From the NCBI GenBank assembly GCA_000349905.1, contig KB722742.1, positions 860,354-924,353 on the forward strand: 64,000 bases of DNA, written 5' to 3'. The position numbers and the translations under genes were made by a program. The first letter of the stretch is position 1; every line of letters begins with the position of its first letter. Below are positions 1 through 11,443 of this stretch, one piece after another. The notes under the pieces were generated by a model, which did not search any database, was not told the origin of the DNA, and was given only the letters and a program-made list of their open reading frames with translations. This stretch comes from Volvariella volvacea V23. Its lineage: Eukaryota > Basidiomycota > Agaricomycetes > Agaricales > Pluteaceae.

Positions 1-2119
1 ATTTGGGTCTTTTGGATTCCTTACGTTTACCTATGTCGCCTCCTTTCATAGGAGTTGAGTCCCCCTTTACCTTGCTCGAGACGAAACGTTCTTGCGATGC
101 ATTTTTGGGCGGATGTGGAAAGAGGTCGCCCCAGCTGGATTTCCTTGCATCGTAGAACGGTTGCTTCCCTTGCGACTTGGGTATCGTCATTCGCATGATT
201 TTACCTAAATGAGTGGCAGCTATTAGCGGACAACTGCGATGTTCTAAGAAAGCTTCCTGACCTTCAGCGGTGCAACTGTCCAGAATGATATGCCCGCTCT
301 TCTTCAACGGAGGGAACACCAAACGAGGCCACTGATAGGATTCTTGACGGAGAGCCTCGTCAAGACCATCAGTTGTAATAGCTTTTGTGTCCAGTGACTC
401 CTTTGTTGTAGGAATTGCTTCCGCTGCCTCCACTGGGGAATGACTAGCACCCTCATCGTGTAGCCTAAGCTCTTTGACGGGTACGCTAGCCTCAGCCTCC
501 TTGGCCAAGGCGCGAATGCCAACTTCTCCTAGTCTTCCCAATGTTGTAAAAGCAGACTGTGGACGTGAACCGCGTCGGATGACTACATAAGAGTACTCTA
601 CATCCTCGTGGCCAACGCCCGAGTGCTTTGTTTTGCGTATAAATGAAGGGCGTTGAAGTCGTTGGCTAAACCCGCAAACTAACTTGCCACCAGGATGATG
701 CAGTGGGCAGGCTTGGTCATGTGGACACTGCATTTCTCAGAATTAGGGAACCGTGAGTCCATTCTAATCGCAATACTGACCGGTGCGACGGCGTGTGAGC
801 CTCGTATTGGCGAACTCTCAGCCGCCGGGTCCTCGAGCTCCTTCCGTCCTAACTTAAGCAGGTATTCTCTCGCTTCCGCGATAGCATCAAATCCCGCTGG
901 GGTATTGTGATCCAAGAGGACCTAACCAACAGATCAGTCGGCTTCGTATTAGGAATATGTTTGCCTTACTATGACATGGGCCCCACTCTCCCACATTTCT
1001 TTGACGAGAGCCTTCCGAGCTAAAGGTGTGAGTGTAGTGAGCATGAAGGCGGACAAGGCAAGCACATCATGCCCCTCTGAAAGGGGCATTTTGTTCTCTT
1101 CTCTGAAAGTTTTCTGCCAGGATATGTTCGAGTCGCCCAAATTCACATCTAAACCAAGATTGTTCAGAATCCACGGAGATTCATCAAAGGCGTTCCACAT
1201 ACCCCGGAGGAGCTTTTTGCCAACAGAAACAAGACCATCACGCTTATCAATGCCAAGGTAGGAAGACACAGTGGAATTAGCTATCTCCCGGTGCTCGAAT
1301 TCAACGTCTGGGCCTGGCACATAATTCTGAAAGGAGTACATAGAAGCCCTCAGGAACGAACCTCAGTCAATTAGGTTGAGAAGAGCTTTTAAATAGATCT
1401 TACCATAAGCCACTCCCTGTGCCTGCACCCCAGTCTATGACACGATTAACCCTCCAGCTGGGTTCTAATCTCCGTTTGACATGATCTAACACCGAAAGGA
1501 TGGCTGAATAATGGGCGGGCAATGCGATGGAGGCAAATGCCGTTCCATCACGGTCAGAGTGACGCGAAGCCTGAATACGTGAACGATATGACACGCCATA
1601 GTGGGTATTCCAGTCCATTTCAGAATCCCCCTCCGCGTTTCCGGAATGAAATAGCCGTTTTGCATCGCTATGCAGAAGGGGCTTGTCAGATTCTGGCAGC
1701 GGGTAAATCCCGTTGAGATGTTCTGTGCAGCTAACGAAAGCGAACAACTCACCATTGATCAAAGTTTCAACGGAACGCGCTAGCTGCACAGGTATTGTGA
1801 CCGCGCCAATCCGTTGACTGCCGAACTGAGCTGCAGGAGATTTCTTCGACTTCGGCTCTGGTTCATCGTAGAAGTCCCCTTCCTGATTAACAACAAGGTT
1901 TGCCGTCGGAAGCACTTCAAGCTCCCTCAGTTGAGGTGTTGAGGACTGGTGGTTCACTAGCGAGATGTCCACATCACGAAGTAACGCCCTCAGGCTGGGA
2001 TCGAGGTTGAGCCGAGGATTAGGCTGCCCAGCTGGTCGGTGAGGCGTTGTTAATCTGCGCACATTGAAGCTTGGCCGGGTGGCTATGCGAGTCCTTACAC
2101 CAGCGCCTGCCTGAAGCAT
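1..2119 (-). CDS. RSM22: Mitochondrial ribosome assembly factor Rsm22/METTL17 family (3' end outside window)
   Basis: A methyltransferase-fold protein required for assembly of the mitochondrial small ribosomal subunit; family members act in the matrix and bind an iron-sulfur cluster. Exons on the minus strand: 1404-2119, 970-1348, 781-921 and 1-727 (runs off the window). The joined protein shows a basic, Arg-rich N-terminus that fits a mitochondrial presequence, the SAM-binding motif DWGAGTGSGLWA split across the first intron, the strand HVIVLLDHNTPAGF, and the cysteine-rich block CPHDQACPL followed by CGFSQRLQRP. The C-terminal YDARKSSWGDLFP motif is typical of the family. The start is the first in-frame ATG, at 2119; an in-frame TTG further upstream is not used. 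It is divergent from SAD1 with only 108 bp between the start codons. The protein exceeds 650 residues. Family identity is confident; the last exon end is not visible. Confidence 0.9.
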
Positions 2120-2227
2120 GAGATGTTGGCGCAATACTCCCAACGCCACAGTTTTTGTGGAGATACTCTTACGTAATCCAATTTTGGCCCAAACCGAACA
2201 CAACTTCCAATCCCTTCGGACATCAAG
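2120..2227. promoter_or_regulatory. Short divergent promoter between RSM22 and SAD1
   Basis: The two start codons face away from each other and are separated by 108 bp, so both 5' UTRs and core promoters must share this stretch or overlap the opposite gene. No clear TATA box is visible. Co-regulation of a mitoribosome factor and a splicing factor is inference only. Confidence 0.55.
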
Positions 2228-4138
2228 ATGGCGGACAACACAGAATCCCCAAGGCCTGCAAAACGAATCAAGGTCACGAACGAGCCAGATGAGAAATTGT
2301 CAAGGGCTTCTTCGGCTGATGCAGATCCCCTCGATGACGAAGACACTGTTCCTGCCGTTGTAGAGGATGTCCGCGCGTCTGACCTGTATCTGGATACGGC
2401 AAGTATGAGCATTCCACAATGACCCCGAAGCCAACCTTACCCAATCCAGATCAACCGTGCTGTTCTGGATTTTGACTTTGAGAAGGTGTGCTCGGTGTCG
2501 CTGTCCAACATCAATATCTATGGCTGCCTGGTGTGCGGCAAGTACTTCCAAGGCCGGGGCCGCAAATCGTATGCCTACGCGCACTCCATACATGATGACC
2601 ACCACGTATTCATTAACTTGGAGACCACGAAGGTATGCAGAGCATGCACGAAAATGAACAAAGCTAATGGTCGATGATTAAGGTCTATGTGCTGCCCGAT
2701 GGATATCCCGTTTCTGATCCTTCCCTTGAGGATATAGCGTTTGTCCTAGCACCTAAGTTCACATCCGCATCAATTTCCACGCTTTCATCACCTATTCATC
2801 TCGCAAAACCCTCGTATGACCTCTCCTCAAAGGCATATCTCCCCGGGTATGTCGGCCTCAATAATATCAAGAAGAACGATCACATGAATGTTATTATCCA
2901 CGCTCTTTTGCATATACCCCCGTTACGGGACTTTCTCTTGCTTTCAAATTTTCGGGGGAAAGAGTCCGAACTATTGAAGCGGTTTGCTGGTTTGGCGAAG
3001 AAGATCTGGAATCCGAGGCTGTTCAAAAGCCAAGTCAGTCCACATGAGTTCCTGCAGGAGGTGAATCGGGCCAGTAGTGGCAAGTTCCGGCTCGAAGAGC
3101 AAGGCGACCCGGTGGAGTTCCTCGGCTGGCTGCTTAACCGACTTCATAAGGACTTTGGGGGAACCAAAAAGAAAAACTCGAGTAAGTGATTATGATCATC
3201 AATCACTAGAGTTGATCCACAGCTGTGCCAAATCTAGGCATCATATTCTCTACCTTTCAAGGAGAATTGAGGCTGGAAACACAGCAGGTGCTCATCCGGC
3301 CCGACGCGACTGGGAGCGAGAAGCCTCGGTTCGATATTGACCGCGGTACGTTAGCTACAGCCCGTGTATGCTCACGAACTTATCCTCTCCCTAGAGATTA
3401 AGGCAACCACATCACCGTTCCTCTTCTTAGCAATTGATTTGCCCCCTCCCCCTCTCTTTCAAGATGCCATTGAAAAGAACATCATTCCTCAAGTTGGGAT
3501 TCATACAATCTTAGCTAAATATGATGGGCGAACCACACAGGTACGGCTCACAAATAGCAATAACCTATTTTATGAGTCAACTTCCCTATAGGAGATTGCC
3601 GGACAACTACGGAGGTACAAATGCCAGCAACTTCCACGATATTTGATCCTCCATTACAAGCGATTTACAAAAAATGCTTTCGTGGAAGAGAAGAACCCCA
3701 CCATCATCAATTTCCCTCTTCGCGGACTCGATTTGAGAGATTGTGAGTGGTTCCTTAATTCTTATCACAGAGGATACCCTTATCACATGGTTTTTAGACA
3801 TCGACAACCCACCATCGGATCTTTCGACCGTTTATGATTTGATTGCTAATGTCACACATGAATCCGTCGCCGGTACAACAAGAGACAAGGAACATACTGT
3901 TTGGAAAGTTCATCTCCGCGCAGCAGGTGGTGGTGGGGACAATGAGAAGTGGTTTTTGATTCAAGACTTGATCGTTGAGGAAACGAGAAAGGAGATGATA
4001 TTTTTGGGCGAAACAGTCCTACAAGTACGTATCTTTGGCCCATATTTCTATATTACGATTAGACTGAACCCTGCAAAGATCTGGGAGCGCAGAACCAATA
4101 CGAACAACGATTCTATGAATGTAGACACAAAGCCCTAG
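2228..4138 (+). CDS. SAD1: U4/U6.U5 tri-snRNP protein Sad1/USP39, inactive ubiquitin-protease homologue
   Basis: Spliceosome component that stabilises the tri-snRNP. Eight exons: 2228-2398, 2450-2632, 2683-3181, 3238-3345, 3395-3540, 3592-3742, 3798-4024 and 4079-4138, adding to exactly 515 codons (514 aa). Domains in order: an acidic N-terminus, the zinc-finger UBP domain (CLVCGKYFQGRG, about residues 70-130), then the USP fold from VGLNNIKKND to QIWERRT. The catalytic cysteine box of active USPs is replaced by NNIKKNDHMN, as in human USP39, so no protease activity is expected. The conserved LHYKRFTKNAFVEEKNPT segment supports orthology. The first intron has a GC donor (GCAAGT); no GT site nearby keeps the conserved LDTINRAVLDFDF junction in frame. 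Single-copy essential splicing gene in most fungi. Confidence 0.95.
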
Positions 4139-4664
4139 TTTTTAAGATCCCTACTTTACCGGGAATGTGTTGTATTCGTGTTCTGATTTTTTGCAGCATC
4201 AGATTGCGTTGTTGTTGAGGCCGGAGTTCCCCTGTCAAAACCCTGTTTGTCAGTTGTTCCATTTTTCACTATACCAATCACGCACACTTCTTGCATAGAG
4301 TTGACGATCAATGGTTTAAAGATATAGACACCGGAGATGACGCCTTAGAGCTCATCAGATTGTTACGATCATTAGCGCTTCTGAGTGCTCACCAGTTGCT
4401 GCCGCAACGAAGAAGGGGAGTACTCGTCGATACATGTAGTTACAGGAAGAGATGAACTAGAACAACCAAACAACACAATAATTTCCCAGCCACGTGGCAA
4501 TCGAGTTAAGCTCCGCGAGAATTCAACAAGTTCGACACTGGCACCTAGTTCGCTATATACGAATTATACAGTATATACAGGATATTGGCATAACGATTGT
4601 TCATATCTTTGTCGTGTTTCTCCTTCGTAAGTCAATATTGTCTTATCACAAAGCTATGAACGAT
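4139..4664. other. Intergenic, convergent 3' flanks
   Basis: Holds the 3' flank of SAD1 and the 3' flank of the dsRNA-binding gene on the opposite strand. AT-rich stretches occur near 4560-4600. No coding potential or RNA gene is recognised. Confidence 0.6.
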
Positions 4665-5059
4665 TTACTGGGTATTCGAGGTGTTGCGACTCCTCAAAAC
4701 CTGCTCAAAGGTGATAAATCCAACGAACTTCACAAGACACAAGACAAACCTCAAGAGCTTTCGACGCGGCGTACTCTTTAGCAATGCTCTTCTGAGGACC
4801 CTCTCCAATGCCTATAGTCTCCCCGTCGACTGCAAAGGAATGAGGAAGGGTATAACGCTGTTCAACTGAAGCCCACCGACATTTACACTCAATAATCCAA
4901 ATTCTCTCATGCGAAGCCCCAACACCAGTTTCGGCCCAGGTGAGTAGAGTTAATTCTTGTCGAGCTTGAAGGTCTACACGACGGCCCATATTTCAGCGAG
5001 GTCTGATCGTTCACTGGCAGGAACCCACAATTATTAAGAACTGTAACTCTGCTAGTGGC
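4665..5059 (-). CDS. Small double-stranded RNA-binding motif protein (5' end uncertain)
   Basis: A small protein consisting of essentially one dsRBM. Exons supported on the minus strand: 5029 upward (start not resolved), 4887-4973, 4750-4829 and 4665-4700. After splicing, the protein reads VLNNYLQARQELTLLTW, AETGVGASHERIWIIEFDG and IGIGEGPQKSIAKEYAASKALE, then a short tail RSRNTSNTQ. LNNYLQ at the start of helix 1, the G-x-G turn and the KSIAKEYAASKAL helix 2 are the hallmarks of the fold. The three introns (4974-5028, 4830-4886, 4701-4749) keep a single frame. Upstream of 5059 the frame meets a stop, so at least one more 5' exon must exist; I could not assign the ATG. Proteins like this are common in Agaricomycetes and mostly uncharacterised; a link to RNA silencing is possible but not shown. 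Confidence 0.72.
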
Positions 5060-8000
5060 TGAATGGAAAGCGACGTCAGTTTAAAGCGCGCATACCATGA
5101 GAAGCGGAACCCACAGGTATGCATGATGGTGGAGGTGGTCGTGAGTTTATGATGATGACGCCCTAGGTGGGATAGGCCTTTATGTACTGCGCGGGGAGGT
5201 AGGTGCTCCCAGACTCGATTCTTGGCAGAGCTGTGACCGCTCGAGACAATTAGCACCCCGACTGAAGGGAAATATGTTCAGAAATTATCATTAATCTTGA
5301 TAATTTCAGAGAGGTTCGGCTTAATGCAGTGCCGTTAAACTCATCCCCCTAGTGGGCCAGTCACCGACTGAAGCAGCTTGGTTCTGATCCCTAGCAGGAC
5401 CCTTGGAATGTAAGTAGGGTACGAACCACCTGCTAACCTCAACAAGATGGGAGCTCACCAGTTCATCAGTCCAACAAAGGTTCTTTAAGGTCGGAAATGG
5501 AGTCTGATGGGATGACAGCTATGACGTTGACGTTGGGAGAGTAGGTCGTCCGGATCCGTACTTTGCTGCGTCTTCAGAAGCACCCTTTGGCTTAGATCTG
5601 GCCTTCACAGGATATAAACGCACCCCTCGTTCCTGACTCTGATGCCGCATTTGTCGGACCAAGTGAGGTGACAATACTGCTTAGCAAGGAGACGTGAAAG
5701 TGGGATTGAAAATCGACCAGCGCCAGGGTTATGGCGACGTGATAACGATGGAGATAATAAGGGTCACGATATCTACATGTCGAACTCCCCTGCTTGCTAT
5801 AATGCCGGTGCCTTTAGGATGGCCCAAACGGGGTAGCGAGCTAAACAATTGCCGATGTAGCAAGTATAGCTCAATAACGCATTGCTGCTGTTAGGCAACT
5901 ATTTAATACCAATAATTTAATTCTGTTATCTGGAGGGGTATAGAGATTAAACGATACCATACATTGATCGGCATTAACTCGTGCGGAACGGTTGGCCGAA
6001 GTTATCCTCGTAGCCCCAACGGTCGACGGCAATGTTTGCTGGTGGAGTGCTAGCCGGGCTGGCTATGTTTGCACATAGTGGAAGAGATCGGAATCCTTGG
6101 ATCATATGTACGGACAAAATAGTGAGATTTAGAGTACTATATCTAGTACGCTTTGACAGTTGTGCGACTGACTCAGAGTGCCCAAATAGCTCGATGCCTT
6201 TATTCTGCTGGCAGACGTGACAGGCAGGCCCATGAGTGGTATTGAATCTAGCGCCATAGTGACTCGTACCGTTGCCCATCACGCACCTAGCCAGCAAGCA
6301 ATGTGGATATCTCGGCATAGCATTTTAACGACATACTGAATAAGCTTTTCTCGCAGCCTTCAGACCTGTGCCCACGTTGCGGCGTGCTTAGGTCCGGTGC
6401 TAGTATCAACACAACAGATGGACGCCTCCTGGCCTTTGGAATGCAAATCTGGTAAGGGAATAAGATTCGTGAATGAATTGATGAATTATCCCAATTTCGT
6501 ATGGTTTATACTATTGTCCAATTCAGATAGGGTTGGAAATCAGAGATGGTAGGTAAGTCAAGGCCTGGAAAGTGGATCGCGAAGCAGAAGTGCCTGCTTC
6601 GCAACGTTGCACGCACCTAGTTCAGCACAGTGAAAATACTCAACGTAGCGTTTGGAACACCAGTGGCAAGACCTCCCCCCTCAAGGCGGGTCTTTAGGGG
6701 TATGAGCCCCTAGAGTGTGAACGGTTATGCTGAAGCATTGGAAGAATGAGCAGCTACTATCTCGACCTGGCTGAAGGTTGGGGAAAGCACGAGAGCTTCG
6801 ACAGCGGGGACGCATAGCAACAAGTGCAGTGTTATCCTCCCATCAGCCGAGGGACAGGAGCGTGGTAGTATTTGACCAGTTGGAGCATCAGATCCATCAC
6901 AAAGAGTCTAATGAGAATATGCTGTGGGGACATCCCATAGTTAAGAGCGAGCAACCGGGTGGGCTGTTGGAAAACGGGCTGTATTACCTGTATGGTAAGG
7001 GCAGAGGCCACGACGTACACGGATGAAGATATTCGCAGGTAGTGCAGACCAAGATTTGGGGGCCTTTTTGCGCATTCTCTCGCTTAAGCAGTCCTTGCAG
7101 TAACGACTCTGTACATTAAATGATGGTTAGAAGCGATTTGTTTCTTAGGCGTCCGGTGCGGAGGCGTCACGTGAATATAACCTTTCTATGGTCTTGTGGC
7201 GCCAATTCCTTCCCAGGCTTTGAGGGGCGATGGTAGAGTAAAGTTGTTCACAGCCTATCATAACCACTGCAACGAACCAATGGACGAGCATGACGCTACT
7301 GTCCTAGCGCGTCGATACAGACCAATAACATCCGTTGAATTGAGATCTGCCAGACCTGATTTAATAAATTCTGACTATGGATGGCATCACGAGCGCGTGT
7401 AGTTCAATTTGTTAGGCGGTGTAGAACACATGATAATTACCTCCTTCCTGTTTCTGAAATCCTCGGACTGGATAGACCGCATTTATTCAGGAATTTGAAC
7501 AAAATCCAATCTAAGCGACTCACCGATAATACACAAAATCGTTGATTGTTTCTCAATCCAGAGCCGGCGAGGCGCCGACGCTGACTCCTTTATCCCCTGG
7601 CTTGTCGTCGGTGTATCAGCGCTCACATCACCGGTTTGACAAAATCTAGGCATTGCATCTCCATGTAGAGTCAACAAGACTGGTGACAGGAAATCCCCAG
7701 GTCCCCCGAATGTTGGATTCTCTCTCGGAGATCAGGGATCAAGTAGAAACTCCGTACTTTATGTGGGAACTATACACGCCAAACGACTCTCCAACCCCTA
7801 ACGAATGGAGACAGAACACGACAAATGGACCTACTGGTGCAATTACGACAACGATTATGCAATAGACGTCTTTCCTGCTCAGCATCTTTGACTGGATATC
7901 CCGGCAAAGGAGATCACTTTGTCATCTGGAATGAAATGACAGAACAGGACTCTAGGCGATGTGGCGGCGAGTGATTCGGTAGGATGTGAAACGTTTGGCC

Positions 8001-9721
8001 TTTCTGTCTTGGAATTCGATGGAACACCCTATGACCTTCCTGAGTGACATCGGATTAGGAAAAATCCTAGCACTGCGGGGTACTTGTAGACAGCCACGTG
8101 TATGAGATAGAAGGTCAGCAAGCAAACGCGTTTTGTTCCGCATCTTGCGAAAGATATCTGTTAAATGTTTCTCATTGCCAGCAAGACTCCTCTATTTACC
8201 GCAATAGCATGCGGTGGGAAATTTGGTATTTCCTACCCATCAACTGTCAGTTACACAACAGTTAGGGACCAAAGAACTTACTTATGTCCGATGCCTTCCC
8301 GTGTACGATCTGTATGCCAATCGCTTGAAGGGGGGGGCCGTCTGATGCTGGGTTGACCACCAAGAATCACACTCACACGCATTACAAGCCTAAGTTTATA
8401 CGTACCACGCGCCTTTTACTTGTGAATAGGACGGGGGGTGGGGTTAGAAGACGACGTGAGGAGCTGTGACCCACTTGCCTACCTCCGACCCACAATGCAT
8501 GCGCTTAAACCCTGGGATAAGATGAAATTCAGTCTCCTTTTGTTTTAATGAAGTGAGGCCTATTGGCAAATGATTGGACCCCCTGCATCGTTTTATAGCT
8601 GAATTCATTATCCAATCTTGCTCGAGAATGGAGAGATGGGAGCAAAATAAGGAAGGAGTATTACCTTTCTAAGATATAAATCATGTGATCCTAAGTTGAC
8701 CCAAGCGACGGCAATGATTGCTGCACACGAGTGTTACGCCAGACCCGGTTGTTGGATACAAGAAACTCGAAGTAAAAGATGATACAACTCCATCCAGTCA
8801 TGGGAGGCTAGATATTCATTGATGGCAGGGGGGTTTGAATGACATGCTTGTGGAGTAACCAGGGAACAAGCTGCCGTCGGGCACATCGAGTGATTGTATG
8901 CTGCCTGATGTGGTTAAGAAATAAGCAATTCCTAGGACAAAGTCGTTGAATAGAACAAGATCAAAGCGTCGGGTGGAGGGTGTGTGAGCGATTGATCCTA
9001 ATACACCAGCACATAAAGCAGAGAGCTTCAGATTACCAGTACTTGCCTGTATATTGTCATGATAGAAAAAACAATTCGAGATAAGTAGTGAGTACCTGTT
9101 CCTAGGGGCTGAATAATATATTGATATGGAGTAGCTGATGCTAAGGCTCGACTGACAAATAACGCATTTACGGTGTGCACACACAATGCGAAGGAAAGGA
9201 AAAGCAGGCGGTAAATCAGGAGAGTTCCCTAGAGGTGAGGCTGGGACTAAAGAGGCTGAGCTCTTCGAAACTAAGGAGGAGGCTGTTGACGGGTGGTATG
9301 GGTTGCCGACCGGCAAGTTCCGGGTGGGTCAGCAATGGCAAGATCATTCCATCAAGGACTTGCAACCTACCCACCCGCCCCTCCAACCTTTCTTCCCTGC
9401 CCCTTAGCGCTGCTCTTTCCATCTTGCTCGCCGTTTCAACCGACGTCTGCCACTTTCTCTACCCGTCGTTGACATTGTCATACGGTTCCTTTAGTTAACC
9501 TACTCTCCCTATTCTTCCCACGAGTTCCTGTTCGCATCCCTTCCCTGGTCTTTTTCACCCACCTTTGATTGCCAGTTACTTGTCAATAGTACGTCCTCCT
9601 GAGTTCTTCACATCTTGAGTGCTCGCTCACTCTTTCTTTTTTCATCAAAATCATGAACATTCGAACAGCTCTATTCGCCAGCACAACTCCTAGCTGTATA
9701 GTCGGAGTCCTCAGTTGAACC
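5060..9721. other. Gene-free block of about 4.6 kb
   Basis: Only short open frames with no recognisable domain, no in-frame intron chain and no transposase or reverse transcriptase signature were seen. Two small hairpins lie at 6668-6712. The last 350 bases (about 9360-9721) are strongly pyrimidine-rich on the plus strand, typical of a fungal promoter and 5' UTR, and belong to the G-beta gene. The remainder could be decayed repeat or unannotated non-coding DNA. Confidence 0.6.
6668..6712. repeat. Two adjacent small inverted repeats
   Basis: AAGACC at 6668-6673 pairs with GGTCTT at 6689-6694, and TAGGGG at 6695-6700 pairs with CCCCTA at 6707-6712 across a 6-base loop. They sit back to back in non-coding DNA. 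Function unknown; chance occurrence is possible. Confidence 0.45.
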
Positions 9722-10977
9722 ATGTCTCAAAACCAGAATGATATTCAGGAGAGAATCGCAGCGGCGCGGCGGGAGGCAGAAGCGTTGAAGGAAAAGATCA
9801 GGGCAAAGAAGGAATCGTCAGCTGATACAAGTTGTATGTATCACCTTACCTTAAGCATCGAGCACACCCGAATACTCAAGTTCTTGCGATTCAGTACGGG
9901 CCATGGCTGCCGAAGTAGATGCTCTTCCAAGAATCGTAATGCGCCCACGTCGCGCATTGCGTGGTCACTTAGCCAAAATCTATGCAATGCACTGGGCAGC
10001 CGATAAGAGACACTTGGTATCCGCTTCTCAAGATGGCAAGCTTATCGTATGGGATGCATATACTACCAACAAAGTCCATGCTATTCCTTTGCGCTCCAGT
10101 TGGGTTATGACGTGCGCTTATTCTCCCTCCGGCAATTACGTCGCATGTGGTGGCTTGGATAATATTTGCTCCATCTACAACTTGAACACTCGAGATGGCA
10201 GCAATGTTCGCAGTGCTCGAGAGCTCAGTGCACATTCGGGTTACCTCAGCTGCTGTCGTTTTATTAACGACAGGCAAATTGTCACCAGTTCGGGAGACAT
10301 GACGTGTATGCTCTGGGATATTGAAGCGGGTGTCCGTGTAGTTGAGTTTAGTGACCACACTGGAGATGTTATGAGGTAATTGAGCCCTTAATTGTTCTGT
10401 CACTTTCTAATCGGTGGTCTAGCCTTTCGTTGGGACCAAATCAAAATGTGTTTGTTTCTGGGGCTTGTGATGCCACTGCGAAGTTGTGGGACATCCGAAG
10501 TGGTCGTGCAACACAGACCTTCACAGGGCACGAATCTGATATCAATGCTGTAGCGTATGTTAATTTGTTGGTTCTTCTCCTCACCAATCTGATTTCATCC
10601 GCACAGATTCTTCCCCAATGGAGATGCATTTGCAACGGGATCGGACGATGCTTCCTGTCGCCTGTTTGACATTCGTGCAGATCGTGAGCTGAATACTTTC
10701 ACACATGATAATATCCTGTGTGGTATCACCTCTGTCGCGTTCTCCATCTCCGGTCGTATTTTGTTCGGTGGATATGACGATTGGACCTGCAATGTTTGGG
10801 ATACATTGAAGGGCGAGCGCGTTGGTGTGCTGACAGGACACGAAAACAGGGTTAGTTGCTTGGGCGTTAGCGCTGATGGTATGGCTCTGTGCACGGGTAG
10901 TTGGGATAGTACCCTTAAGGTATGTTTACACTTCCTTTACAATTCCTCTACTGACGCTTGTGCAGGTCTGGGCGTGA
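9722..10977 (+). CDS. GPB1: Heterotrimeric G-protein beta subunit
   Basis: Seven-bladed WD40 propeller that pairs with G-gamma and couples membrane receptors (pheromone, nutrient) to MAPK or cAMP signalling. Five exons: 9722-9833, 9895-10375, 10423-10554, 10607-10919 and 10966-10977, giving exactly 349 aa, the normal family length. The N-terminal helix is [20 protein letters not shown]; the DTSLRAM junction is recreated exactly by the first splice. WD repeats follow with typical endings such as [42 protein letters not shown] and the closing [10 protein letters not shown]. The last exon is only 12 nt and encodes Val-Trp-Ala-stop, which completes blade 7. The gene is preceded by a pyrimidine-rich leader. 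Identity is near certain; which beta paralogue cannot be told from the sequence alone. Confidence 0.97.
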
Positions 10978-11443
10978 CCTTGTTTCCGCGTTGTTGTTAT
11001 CACACGCATATACCTTATCTCCTTTATAACCCACCTTATCCAGTCCTTGCTTGAAGAAAAACCTTTCTTCCGTTTCTTATCCGTCATCTGCCCTCTTTAT
11101 CATCATTCTATAGTCCATTTGGATTTCCCTGGACGTGAATGGACTACTCGTCGATCGGTCTTTACTACTATGCTTATCTCTGCATTGAGCCTCAACTTTT
11201 ACAGGCGTCGTGGTCTGGGTTTGCTTATTTCTCTGATCCATACTTTGTTCTTGTTATTTGTCCTTCACTGCTGGTATTATCCGTATTTCGTATATATGAC
11301 AACTGTGGCCCTTAAAACTTCCTGAATGATAACCGTTAAGCCTAGTTAGGCTGTGAGATTCTTAGGGCAGTCTTGATCAACGCGTTAGGGCATGTTGTGA
11401 CGTCGCACCTCAGTCACCGACCCACACCAGCCTAAACGTCAAC
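10978..11443. other. Intergenic: 3' UTR of G-beta and promoter of the next gene
   Basis: T-rich 3' flank after the G-beta stop up to about 11340, then a short upstream region of the golgin-like gene. No gene recognised. Confidence 0.6.

Noticed and set aside
8816..9316. 166-codon minus-strand open frame upstream of the G-beta gene
   Set aside because: No domain, composition unlike neighbouring proteins, and it overlaps the pyrimidine-rich promoter region; likely chance.
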